Positions 15,987 through 23,930 of a DNA stretch of 27,890 bases are shown here, piece after piece. The notes beneath the pieces were generated by a model. That model did not search any database. It was not told where the DNA came from and worked only from the letters and a program-made list of their open reading frames with translations. A program made the position numbers and the translations under genes. This DNA comes from JAJYBV01 sp021812265 (GTDB lineage: Bacteria; Chloroflexota; Ktedonobacteria; Ktedonobacterales; JACDGC01), in contig DAIDIC010000152.1 in NCBI GenBank assembly GCA_027459525.1, positions 1-27,890 of the forward strand. Reading direction: 5' to 3'. Position 1 is the stretch's first letter. Each line of letters starts with the position of its first letter.

Positions 15987-16442
15987 TTATTTACCGTCGG
16001 GGTTTACATCTGCGATGATATTTTCCAAGATATCGCGCGCCGCTTGAGCGCCGATTTCTTGCGCGTCGGGCATGCGCAGGTTATTTTTAGATCTTCTGGG
16101 GGCCAGCCCGCCTTTTTTGCCGATTTTTGAATAATAATCCGGTTCATTTCGGCGTTTTACTTCTTCTCCGCCTTTTTTGCCGATGCTGGAAAAGAAGGCG
16201 TTACCATGTTTTTCGCGCACGACACTGCCGCCTTTTTTGCCGATATCAGAATAATAATCTGATCCGCGGGAGTCGGCGATAATTCTTCCTCCCATTTTGC
16301 CGATTTTTATATAAAAATCTTGGCCATATTTTTCTTTCACCTTTAAGCCGCCTCTTCGGCCGGCTTCGCGAACAGTTGTTTCTTTTGGTGTAAAAGAATC
16401 CTCGATTTCAGCGTCATTATCATGGGTAACATTGGTGTCCAT
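15987..16442 (-). CDS. KGG-repeat stress-type protein
   Basis: A protein of 151 aa, highly charged and probably largely disordered. Five repeats of exactly 20 residues place a Gly-Gly pair at 31-32, 51-52, 71-72, 91-92 and 111-112. The unit is roughly IGKKGG followed by a basic stretch with K-x-G and an aromatic pair (DYY or AFF). This matches the KGG (con-10/GsiB-like) family linked to general stress and desiccation; the exact role is unknown. The tail (121-151) is not repeated. At DNA level the GCCTTTTTTGCCGAT block recurs. The ribosome site is weak. It lies alone between the regulator and a long intergenic region. Confidence 0.88.
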   Translation of the reverse strand: MDTNVTHDNDAEIEDSFTPKETTVREAGRRGGLKVKEKYGQDFYIKIGKMGGRIIADSRGSDYYSDIGKKGGSVVREKHGNAFFSSIGKKGGEEVKRRNEPDYYSKIGKKGGLAPRRSKNNLRMPDAQEIGAQAARDILENIIADVNPDGK

Positions 16443-17264
16443 AAATTTTCACTGCTGCTTCAAATGCGATATATGGATAAGCGCAACTGCAGCAGGCGAA
16501 TGTTACCGAATAGCGCTGCATGTGCGGCATAAGCATAAATGTGTTAACAGGTGAAGCAGTTTTCCTCCTAAACAGTGTGAAACGAGCGCTTTAGCTCATT
16601 TTGGGTTCTCAAAGTATGAGAACGGAAAAGCAATTCCTTTTGAAATGCACATTGAAATGTATAAACCTGAATGGAGCAATCCTTCCATAGACAGGTTTGT
16701 TTGCGTTATTGCGCAAATTTTTTGTTTGCGCGAACTTACAGGTAAGCCAATACCAGTATACTCACTCACTCCAAGCGTTTTCATAGTGAAGCAATCAGCA
16801 TAACAGGCGCCAATATATGGGCAAATGACGCAGATTTTATGCAAACGGGCATATGTATGTGACATATCTGCAATACTGCTATATTTTTCAAGCAAGCAGT
16901 CTAATGGAAAGTGAAAAATATGACTGATATGTCTATTTATATATCTTAAAAATACCTTTGTGTTACAATAACAAGTGAAGGGTTAACGAGTGGTGGTTGG
17001 GAGCAGGATAAGTTTTTTATCATGTTTTTATAACACTGATAGCATTTATTCTATATAAATTACATTCAAGCAAGATTTTTAGGAATATCGGCGCATTTGC
17101 TTGGCGTTTTGTCTGCGCCGCCGCGCAAAACAACTCTGAGACAGTGTGTTGTTGCGCTTGTTTATATCTTACAGTGAGGTAAGGTAAACTGCCGGCTCAT
17201 TAAGGCAGAAAGCGATTTTTTCTGCGGCGCTGCTGATTACACGCCGCAAGTGAGGAAGTGCGAT
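16443..17264. other. about 820-bp intergenic region without a convincing gene
   Basis: It separates the divergent KGG gene and the hydrolase-like gene. The only longer open frame (minus strand, 16596-16895) starts with TTG, lacks a ribosome site and is not accepted. The right end holds two overlapping hairpins (17205-17248) directly before the ribosome site of the next gene. The rest is AT-rich with no recognised element. Confidence 0.55.
17205..17248 (+). promoter_or_regulatory. two mutually exclusive leader hairpins before the hydrolase-like gene
   Basis: Hairpin A pairs GCAGAAA (17205-17211) with TTTCTGC (17219-17225). Hairpin B pairs TGCGGCG (17223-17229) with CGCCGCA (17242-17248). They share bases 17223-17225, so they cannot both be complete. 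Hairpin B ends 3 nt before GAGGAAG, the ribosome site of the gene at 17265. The arrangement could regulate translation; that is inference. Confidence 0.35.
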
Positions 17265-17996
17265 ATGTCAATGGTGACTGATGCGAAATCTGCCGTTACA
17301 ATTGCGGTAAAAAACAGCCAGATTGAATTGCAAGGTGTGTTGAAAATGCCTGCAAAGCCAGTGGGTGTTGTTATTTTTCCCTATATTGCGTGCCCCGATT
17401 TGATTCAAAAAATGAGCGCCGGGCTTCGGTTGTCGCTCGAACAGCGCCAAATAGCTTTGTTAACTATTCCGCTTTATACGACGCAGGAAATGGAATCGGA
17501 TAAAAAAAGCGGTTTTTTGCGCTTTAATATTCAGTTAGGCGCTCAGCGGCTGCAAGATATTACTCAATGGCTGAGCGATCATCCTCGAACACAAAACTTG
17601 CCGGTGTTTTATTTCGCGCACGACACCGCCGCCGCCGCTTGTGTTATTGCTGCGGTAAAGCTGCAAAATACGGTTCAGGCCATTATTTCGATTGATGGCC
17701 GGCTGGATTTAGTAAAGCAATATTTGCCGCGAATTGCCGCCCCTATGTTGCTGCTGGTTCGAGAGCAAACACGCTTTTTAGACTTTACGCAGGAATGGCT
17801 GCGAGATTTGAAGATAGATCATTCACTGCGTATGCTTCCTCAAGGCAAGCCTGAAAGTGTGTTTCAAAAAATCAGTCGGAACTCACGAGATTGGGTTCTC
17901 CATTTTATGCCGAAATATTCGGCGAGTCTGCCTTCTCATATTGATACATCTGTGATTGAAAATTCCACGGCTCCGCAAGAAAACCAGCAGGTGTAA
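17265..17996 (+). CDS. alpha/beta-hydrolase-like (dienelactone hydrolase family) protein lacking the catalytic triad
   Basis: A protein of 243 aa, cytoplasmic. The order of segments (VGVVIFPY, RFNIQLGAQRLQDITQWL, LPVFYFAHDTAAAACVIAA, AIISIDGRLDLV, APMLLLVREQTR, LPQGKPESVF) follows, from memory of the family, a dienelactone-hydrolase-like group. In that group these read VVLFAHG, GYFGASTGAAAA, SRGGRPDL, TLLIVGGxD and VPGATHLFEE. The nucleophile position is D120 instead of Ser, the acid position falls in REQT, and the His position is lost in GKPE. It is therefore probably non-catalytic or altered in function. GAGGAAG 6 nt before ATG 17265 sets the start; the in-frame GTG at 17250 is rejected. 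Confidence 0.65.
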   Translation: MSMVTDAKSAVTIAVKNSQIELQGVLKMPAKPVGVVIFPYIACPDLIQKMSAGLRLSLEQRQIALLTIPLYTTQEMESDKKSGFLRFNIQLGAQRLQDITQWLSDHPRTQNLPVFYFAHDTAAAACVIAAVKLQNTVQAIISIDGRLDLVKQYLPRIAAPMLLLVREQTRFLDFTQEWLRDLKIDHSLRMLPQGKPESVFQKISRNSRDWVLHFMPKYSASLPSHIDTSVIENSTAPQENQQV

Positions 17997-18028
17997 AAAA
18001 AGGTGAACCTAAATATGCGCTGTTGTAT

Positions 18029-19603
18029 TTACCCGGATATTCCGGCGGCTTTGCAGGCAGCGGTAAATTCACTTTGCGCGCCGGGCTTCGCTGTAAAATT
18101 AGCTGGATTGTAACTCAACGGATTAAACATGAAAGCGCCCTGAACCATTCCCGAAAGGGTTAAGGTCTTGTTTTGGGTGGTTGGCGCCAGCCCGTCAAAT
18201 GTTAATATGTCGGAATTGTTGCTGTTGCTGAAATATAAATGAAGATTCAGCGCAATATCGGTTGATTGACTGGCGGTCAAAGTAAGGTTGGCTGAACCGG
18301 GAACACAAAGATAGAGCTTACCGGAGATGGTTTGTCCGTTTAAGGTTAATTGCAGATACGCCGGGAAATTTGTGGCGCCATATTGTTGTGTAGCATGGAT
18401 TGTACCGACCCATGATCCATTAACGCTATTTGGCGGCGCTATTTGCTTGGCTTGTATTTGCGCAAATAGAATCAGCAATGCAACGCCGCCGGTAATTGCC
18501 GTAACGAATAGCTGAGACGGGTATATTGCTATTTTGCTGATATGCGCTATCGGTTTCGGCTCCAACCTTCCGCGCCGCTGCCCTTCGATGGAGATTTTCC
18601 CCGATGAGGAAGATTCGCCGCGAATTCGCGGATCGATGATGGCAAACAGCAGATCCAGCAAAATAACAAAGAAGATAGTGATTGCGCCTAAAATAATAAA
18701 ATACGCTGAAATAACAGAATAATCGACAGGCGCATGGTAATCTCCCGAGCCGAGCGCTGAAGGCGGGGTGTATACAGCGCTGATAAAAAATGCGCCTAAT
18801 CCGGGGATGTTAAATAAAAATTCAATAATTGCAATGTTAAACACCATTCGAGGCAGCTCAACGCCGATATTGGTAAGCGCCGGCAGTATGGCGTTTCGCA
18901 GCGCGTGCCCAAAAATGATGCGGAAGTTTGGTATGCCGTGCGCCTTTGCGGCGCGGATATAATCTTCTTTCAATACACGCAGCATAGCTGTGCGGGTTAG
19001 CTGACTGTCATACGTGATATTTGTCAGCACAATAATGATAATCGGCAGCAGCAGGTGGCTGATAATATCCGCAATCGCCTGGAACATGTGAGTATGAAAA
19101 TATTGCCAATATTCAGGGGAGCCGTAGATGGTTCCGGATAGCCGTAAATTATTTAACCCATCAAAAGGAAATAGTTGGATATTAACACTGAATATTGTAA
19201 TGAAAACAATAGCAAACCAAAACCCCGGCAGCGATGACAGAATAAAAACCGTTGATGTGATCAGCCGATCTAAAAATTTGCCATAATGTGTGGCAGATAG
19301 TACTCCTAAAAATATCGCCAATAACTCTTGAATGAGAAACGCCGGAATTAATAGCATAAGCGTAACAGGAGTTCGGTTAAGAATAGCTTGCAGCACGGGG
19401 GTTTCATCTCGTATCGAATAACCAAAATTACCGTGGATGATATGAGTGAGAAATTGAATATACCGCTGCGGAATAAGCGCCGCTATCCCTAAATGGCCGA
19501 TTGATTGAACACCTTCATGAGTGAGAAACAGCCAAACCAAATAAGTTAAAATAAGAAAAACTGCCGCGCCATATAATAATCTGCGAATGATGTATTGGAT
19601 CAT
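18029..19603 (-). CDS. DppB/OppB-type ABC permease with an extra C-terminal extracytoplasmic domain
   Basis: A protein of 524 aa. Residues 1-330 form a binding-protein-dependent transport permease with six membrane segments (about 8-28, 78-104, 114-140, 176-196, 238-265, 297-323). The ATPase-contact loop is YIRAAKAHGIPNFRIIFGHALRN (215-237). Such permeases (about 310-340 aa) normally end at IIDPRIR. Here a basic linker (about 330-355), a seventh membrane segment (about 363-381) and a Thr/Asn/Ser-rich, beta-looking domain (about 395-524, from NGSWVGTIHATQQ) follow. Topology would put that domain outside. No partner permease, ATPase or binding protein is adjacent. The ribosome site is a weak GGAAA. 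Confidence 0.85.
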   Translation of the reverse strand: MIQYIIRRLLYGAAVFLILTYLVWLFLTHEGVQSIGHLGIAALIPQRYIQFLTHIIHGNFGYSIRDETPVLQAILNRTPVTLMLLIPAFLIQELLAIFLGVLSATHYGKFLDRLITSTVFILSSLPGFWFAIVFITIFSVNIQLFPFDGLNNLRLSGTIYGSPEYWQYFHTHMFQAIADIISHLLLPIIIIVLTNITYDSQLTRTAMLRVLKEDYIRAAKAHGIPNFRIIFGHALRNAILPALTNIGVELPRMVFNIAIIEFLFNIPGLGAFFISAVYTPPSALGSGDYHAPVDYSVISAYFIILGAITIFFVILLDLLFAIIDPRIRGESSSSGKISIEGQRRGRLEPKPIAHISKIAIYPSQLFVTAITGGVALLILFAQIQAKQIAPPNSVNGSWVGTIHATQQYGATNFPAYLQLTLNGQTISGKLYLCVPGSANLTLTASQSTDIALNLHLYFSNSNNSDILTFDGLAPTTQNKTLTLSGMVQGAFMFNPLSYNPANFTAKPGAQSEFTAACKAAGISG

Positions 19604-19633
19604 GATATATTTCCGTTTCTTTGGTTATCACAA

Positions 19634-19662
19634 ATTATAAAATGTTTCGCTTGTTTCTACAA
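19634..19662 (-). promoter_or_regulatory. promoter of the permease gene
   Basis: Minus-strand -35 TTGTAG (19657-19662), 17-bp spacer and -10 TATAAT (19634-19639), about 30 bp upstream of the ATG. A palindrome at 19648-19665 overlaps the -35. Confidence 0.6.
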
Positions 19663-19665
19663 GCG
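19648..19665. promoter_or_regulatory. palindrome overlapping the permease -35 box
   Basis: Arms CGCTTGT (19648-19654) and ACAAGCG (19659-19665) with centre TTCT. It covers the -35 hexamer and part of the spacer, the usual place for a repressor operator. The regulator is unknown. Confidence 0.45.
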
Positions 19666-19723
19666 TGTGAATGTTGCGCAATTTTTGTATGTTGTAAGGC
19701 TGAATATATAAGGATATACTGAT

Positions 19724-19753
19724 TTGGCCGCAGCGCGGCAAAATTTGTATAAT
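19724..19753 (+). promoter_or_regulatory. candidate promoter for the small membrane protein gene
   Basis: -35 TTGGCC (19724-19729), 18-bp spacer, -10 TATAAT (19748-19753), on the plus strand, about 130 bp before the chosen start codon. Confidence 0.4.
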
Positions 19754-19884
19754 AATATTGGCAGAGATTTTTGTTTTTAAAATAATGCTGCAATGTCGGT
19801 AAATCGGCGTTTCGCTGCATTTTGCATGACGCAAAAATCAGCTTTATCGAGTATACAAATTTATTTGAAAGTTTAGCAGTATAT

Positions 19885-20175
19885 ATGCAGTTAGGAACCC
19901 ACCCAGATTCAGATCAGCCTCAGCCACCGCTTGAGGATGAAGAATGGCCAACGAATGGCGGACCGTTAGGATGCCTTATTGCGTCGGCCATTGGATTTAT
20001 TTTAGCGGCGTTTATTGCCAGTCCGTTGATTCGCAGCTCTTCTCGCGCAGGTTTAGCGTCTCTCGTGTATTCATTATCAGGGTATGGTATTATGTTAGCG
20101 TGTGTTATTATTTTTGGTTTTATCGGCTGGCGGCTGGGCAAGAAATTCTTTATAGAATATCCCAAGCCAAAGTAG
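19885..20175 (+). CDS. small membrane protein of unknown function
   Basis: A protein of 96 aa from ATG 19885 (MQLGTHPDSDQ). An acidic, Pro-rich cytoplasm-like head (about 1-25) is followed by two membrane segments: GCLIASAIGFILAAFIASPLI and YGIMLACVIIFGFIGWRLG. A short basic tail (KKFFIEYPKPK) ends it. No known family is recognised. The frame is open upstream to a TTG at 19822, but that extension looks non-coding. The ribosome site is weak. The next gene begins 83 nt downstream on the same strand, so they may share a transcript. Confidence 0.55.
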   Translation: MQLGTHPDSDQPQPPLEDEEWPTNGGPLGCLIASAIGFILAAFIASPLIRSSSRAGLASLVYSLSGYGIMLACVIIFGFIGWRLGKKFFIEYPKPK

Positions 20176-20258
20176 CGCAGGCGCAGCAGCAAAATACTAT
20201 GCGGCGCATTGCGTAAAATAGATTTTATTGCATTCATCCGGAAGGACTGCAAATTACC

Positions 20259-21170
20259 ATGTCTTCTGCTGCGCGCGCAATATCTGATCAATATACGTTA
20301 TTGCCTCTTATTTCTGCGTTTTTGGAAAAGCGCGGAAATATAAAAGGTTTTTGTATTCGTTTTCAAATTTCCGAACATAACATCGGCGTTGTGTTATTTA
20401 TTAACATGCGGCGTCGGTATGGCAGAAGTTTGATAGAAGTATACGCAATTATTCAAAATTCCGATAAAACATCTGCGTTTACCACTATTTTACCCTTTTC
20501 AAGTCTCCACACTATCGAACATCAAGTGGCCAAAATCGGTAATATAAGTATCGATCCAAAAGGAACATTTGGCAGTATTAAAGATTCTTCTGCCGTCGGA
20601 TCATTTTCATGGGATTTTGCGCTGGATCCGCAAGAGCCTATAATCGATCCGCAGGTGTTTGGTGTATTTCAGCCATTTGATTTACGTATGATGTCGGAAA
20701 TGGCGCTGATTAGCGGAAGTGTCACCATGGCGTCGCAGCGTATCAGCTTTTCGGGAGAATCTGCTGTTGTCAGCGTATATTATGGGCGCCGGCTTCCTGC
20801 TCAATGGATGTGGCTGACGATGAATGATATTACTCGCACGGGCTATGCAATCGATTTTGTATTTTTCCGTTCGCATATTTTTGGCGCGCCATTTTTGCAA
20901 TTTGATGTTGGCTATCTGCTGTTGCGCACCCCCGAATCTGCGGAATTGGTGATGGCGCCTTTAACGGGCGAGGTAACTGTAAAAGAACAAAACGACCAAA
21001 TTGAAATTATAACAAAAAAATATAAGAAACATATTGGCGCAATTACTTTTTCGGTTGGTGAAAAAGGTATGACAATATTGCCTGATAATGTTCATGTAAA
21101 TATTTTTGCGCAAGGCTCCATTGGCGCTGTGCAATTAGAAAATAAAATGATTGTTTTAAAAAAGGTTTAG
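20259..21170 (+). CDS. hypothetical protein, possible lipocalin fold (AttH/tocopherol-cyclase-like)
   Basis: A protein of 303 aa, soluble, rich in predicted beta strands, no signal peptide. Segments WDFALDPQEPIIDP, MALISGSVTMASQRISFSGESAVVSVYYGRRLPAQWMWLTMND and FFRSHIFGAPFLQFDVGYLLL resemble the two-barrel lipocalin-like proteins of the AttH / carotenoid 1,2-hydratase / tocopherol cyclase group. In that group a GxxxP..W.W stretch is characteristic. No catalytic residues can be assigned, so no reaction is proposed. GGAAGGAC lies 11 nt before the ATG. A strong AT-rich hairpin terminator follows at 21312-21349. Confidence 0.6.
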   Translation: MSSAARAISDQYTLLPLISAFLEKRGNIKGFCIRFQISEHNIGVVLFINMRRRYGRSLIEVYAIIQNSDKTSAFTTILPFSSLHTIEHQVAKIGNISIDPKGTFGSIKDSSAVGSFSWDFALDPQEPIIDPQVFGVFQPFDLRMMSEMALISGSVTMASQRISFSGESAVVSVYYGRRLPAQWMWLTMNDITRTGYAIDFVFFRSHIFGAPFLQFDVGYLLLRTPESAELVMAPLTGEVTVKEQNDQIEIITKKYKKHIGAITFSVGEKGMTILPDNVHVNIFAQGSIGAVQLENKMIVLKKV

Positions 21171-21311
21171 CCGATTACATTATCTGCATTCTGTAAAACC
21201 GCTTTGTTAAGACGATAGTTTTTTATACATTCGTTCCTTTGCCTCGTTATTTATTGCCCTTTGCTAACGAATAAAATTTGAACACTGCCTTTAAAATCTT
21301 GCAAAACTAAT

Positions 21312-21349
21312 AAAAAAGATATATCGTAATAATTAGATATATCTTTTTT
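21312..21349. terminator. strong AT-rich hairpin terminator, possibly bidirectional
   Basis: Perfect 14-bp arms AAAAAAGATATATC (21312-21325) and GATATATCTTTTTT (21336-21349) with a 10-nt loop. The A and T runs at the two ends provide a T tract on either strand. It lies 141 nt after the stop of the lipocalin-like gene. Confidence 0.7.
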
Positions 21350-21416
21350 TAGTCGCCTGCAAACTTGTATCAACGTTATCAGGACTTTTGCTTCAGCAGG
21401 GAAAATCGGGGAATGT

Positions 21417-21461
21417 ACAAGGGGCAGTTGCCCCTTGTATGGTGTTCTGGGGTGTCCCCAG
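21417..21461. repeat. tandem palindromes, GGGGTGTCCCC repeat family
   Basis: First palindrome: ACAAGGGGCA (21417-21426), GT, TGCCCCTTGT (21429-21438), arms of 10 bp. Second: CTGGGG (21447-21452), TGT, CCCCAG (21456-21461). The second shares 13 nt with the palindrome at 13051-13067. Such intergenic hairpins suggest a dispersed, non-coding repeat. Confidence 0.6.
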
Positions 21462-21710
21462 CCCCCTTCTGCTTCAAATACGAGAAAACATATGCTGTTC
21501 TCTCAAGCGAACGTTCTAGTTACAGAAATCTAACATGCAGTTGGGTTTATATGCATAGGAATCCGGAGAAATTTCCAATATTGCGCGGCGGGAAAGCACT
21601 GTTCTCTTGCTTTTGTTTGCAAAAATCAGCGATGTTTGCTTTATTTCAATAGTATGTGGGATGTGTAAAGGGAGACAAGTTTGTATTTTTTATTGTGAGG
21701 TTTATTTGTT

Positions 21711-23585
21711 ATGGGAATGGGTTGGCATGGTGTTGGCTTTGGCGCCGATTTAGGCGACGCAATGAAAGGGAAGAAACGAGAACATGTTTCATTGGGACGT
21801 GTACTGACGCTTTTTCAGCCCTATAAATGGAAAGTGCTGCTGACATTTTTGTGTATTGTTGCCGGAGCGTTGTTGGGCATTGTTCCTCCATACCTAACCG
21901 CCAGAATTATTGACACTGCTATCGGCGGTAAAAATTTGCGCTCGCTGGTTGTTTTAACTATTCTTACATTGGCGGCGGTGCTAATTTCTGGATTTATTGG
22001 TGTACTGCAATCGTATCTGAATAATATTATTGGGCAGCGTGTTATGGCCGATATGCGTGAGCAATTATACCGGCATTTAATGACATTGTCGCTGCGATAT
22101 TTTGGCAAAACGAAGCTTGGTGATTTACTGTCGCGTTTTAATAATGATATTGGCGGAATCCAAAATGTTGTTACTTCTACATTTGTGAACATTGTTTCCA
22201 GTATCATAACTATAGCTGTTACACTGGTGTTTATGTTTTGGTACAATTGGGAACTGACAATTGTCACTATTATTATTATTCCTGCTTTTGCTGTCCCTAC
22301 CCGGCAGGTTGGGCGCATTCGCCGTAAACTAAGCAAAGCAACACAAGAAAAATTGGCCGAAATGGGGTCGGAGCTGGAAGAAACAATAGGTGTTAGCGGC
22401 ATTTTGTTGGTAAAAAACTTTGCGCGGCAGGCATACGAAACAAAGCGATTTACCCAAACCAGTCAAGATCTGGCGCAATTGCAGATAAAGCAAAATATGA
22501 TTGGTCGCTGGTTTTTTATGTTTATCAGTTTGTTTTCATCTCTTGGTCCAGCGTTGATTTATCTGGTCGGCGGTTTAGAGATTATAGGATTAATCCATGG
22601 AAATTTAAGTTTAGGGCAAATAGTTGCATTTATTGCGCTTCAGGGAAGACTGTATCCACCGGCGACATCTTTGCTGAATGTGTGGGTAGATGTTCAAGGC
22701 GCGGCGGCGCTATTTGAAAGAATTTTTGAAGTGTTTGACGAGCCATGTGAAATTCATGACGCGCCACAAACTGCGAGCATACAAGCGATTCGAGGAAAAA
22801 TTACATTTGATGATGTCTCATTTTCATATACCGGCGCAAAGCAGGAGCTGCGCGCTATTAATTTTACTGCTGAGCCAGGACAGTTAACCGCGTTGGTTGG
22901 TCCCAGCGGCGCCGGTAAAACAACAATTACTATGCTTATTCCTCGGTTATATGACGCGATATCCGGAACGGTAAAAATTGATGACTGCGATGTAAAGCAA
23001 TTGCCTTTAGCGTCGCTGGGTGAGCATATTGGTATGGTTACTCAGGAAACATATCTTTTTCATGCAACTATACGACAAAATATTGCCTATGGCAAAATGG
23101 ACGCGGATGAAGCTGAAATAATTGCCGCCGCTAAAAAAGCCAATATTCATGATTTTATTATGACGCTGCCAAACGGATATGAAACTATTGTTGGTGAACG
23201 TGGCTATAAGCTGTCTGGCGGAGAGAAGCAACGGGTAGCTATAGCGCGGGTTATTTTAAAAAATCCCGCAATTTTGATATTAGATGAAGCAACCAGTTCG
23301 CTGGATTCACATTCTGAAACAATGATTCAGCAAGCGCTGGAGCCATTGATGCGCAGCCGTACAACGGTTGTTATTGCGCATCGGCTGTCTACTATTTTAG
23401 CGGCAGATACCATTTTGGTTGTAAAAGATGGAACGATAGCTGAATTTGGAACCCACGCGGAATTATTGCATAAAGGCGGAATGTATGCGCGGTTATATCG
23501 TGATCAATTTAAAGCAGAGACAGAACGGCTGGCGGCTTTGGGGATGTATGCGCCGTTGTTTGATGAAGCCGTGCAAGAAAAATAG
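21711..23585 (+). CDS. ABC exporter (permease fused to ATPase)
   Basis: A protein of 624 aa, a half-transporter that should work as a dimer. After a Gly-rich cytosolic start, six membrane segments occupy about 40-330 (ABC type-1 exporter domain; MREQLYRHLMTLSLRYF coupling region). The ATPase domain follows: Walker A GPSGAGKTT (397-405), Q-loop VTQE, signature LSGGEKQR (501-508), Walker B ILILDE (521-526), SLDS D-loop and the switch His in IAHR. All catalytic residues are intact. The substrate cannot be told; this family includes lipid and drug exporters. GTGAGG lies 10 nt before the ATG. There is no partner gene, so a homodimer is likely. Confidence 0.93.
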   Translation: MGMGWHGVGFGADLGDAMKGKKREHVSLGRVLTLFQPYKWKVLLTFLCIVAGALLGIVPPYLTARIIDTAIGGKNLRSLVVLTILTLAAVLISGFIGVLQSYLNNIIGQRVMADMREQLYRHLMTLSLRYFGKTKLGDLLSRFNNDIGGIQNVVTSTFVNIVSSIITIAVTLVFMFWYNWELTIVTIIIIPAFAVPTRQVGRIRRKLSKATQEKLAEMGSELEETIGVSGILLVKNFARQAYETKRFTQTSQDLAQLQIKQNMIGRWFFMFISLFSSLGPALIYLVGGLEIIGLIHGNLSLGQIVAFIALQGRLYPPATSLLNVWVDVQGAAALFERIFEVFDEPCEIHDAPQTASIQAIRGKITFDDVSFSYTGAKQELRAINFTAEPGQLTALVGPSGAGKTTITMLIPRLYDAISGTVKIDDCDVKQLPLASLGEHIGMVTQETYLFHATIRQNIAYGKMDADEAEIIAAAKKANIHDFIMTLPNGYETIVGERGYKLSGGEKQRVAIARVILKNPAILILDEATSSLDSHSETMIQQALEPLMRSRTTVVIAHRLSTILAADTILVVKDGTIAEFGTHAELLHKGGMYARLYRDQFKAETERLAALGMYAPLFDEAVQEK

Positions 23586-23722
23586 TTTAAGCAAGGGGTA
23601 TTTTCTGCTGTAATTATACTGATAAGTAACAAAAGATAATATACCGCTGTATTGCTGTCTATGATTTGTGAGGTTGGTAGATGGCTGAAAATATAGTGGT
23701 AATGCCTAGCGGCGGCAGGCGG

Positions 23723-23758
23723 CGGAACAGATATCACATTATTGTGATATCTGTTCCG
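23723..23758. promoter_or_regulatory. perfect 16-bp palindrome between the ABC exporter and satP
   Basis: Arms CGGAACAGATATCACA (23723-23738) and TGTGATATCTGTTCCG (23743-23758) around TTAT. There is no T tract on either side, so it is not a standard intrinsic terminator although it lies 138 nt after the exporter stop. It may be a regulator site or a processing hairpin. Confidence 0.5.
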
Positions 23759-23930
23759 GAAATATTAACTGGAAAATCGGAAAAAAAACCAATTTTACCG
23801 AATTTTATATAAACGCTTAAATATTCGGAAAAAAGGCTAGTATTATCCCTAGTTATATGGTATAGTAATACCTAACATAACCATGCAGGTTGAAATAGTT
23901 TAATAATAAATTTTCAACATGGGGTTGTGG

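Larger units (their letters stand above)
21171..21710. other. 540-bp intergenic region with terminator and palindromic repeats
   Basis: It contains the bidirectional terminator (21312-21349) and a tandem pair of GC-rich palindromes (21417-21461). A plus-strand open frame of 95 codons (21365-21652) runs straight through the palindromes and looks non-coding. The ribosome site of the ABC exporter gene closes the region. Confidence 0.55.

Noticed and set aside
16060..16320. Regularly spaced GCCTTTTTTGCCGAT repeats, considered as a CRISPR array
   Set aside because: Spacing is 60 bp and in frame; they encode the IGKKGG repeats of a protein.
16596..16895. Minus-strand open frame of 99 codons with a run of cysteines (CVICPYIGACYADC)
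   Set aside because: TTG start, no ribosome site, the frame continues upstream without any better start, and composition does not look coding. A degraded gene remnant cannot be fully excluded.
21365..21652. Plus-strand open frame of 95 codons
   Set aside because: It runs through two GC-rich palindromes belonging to a repeat and has no ribosome site.
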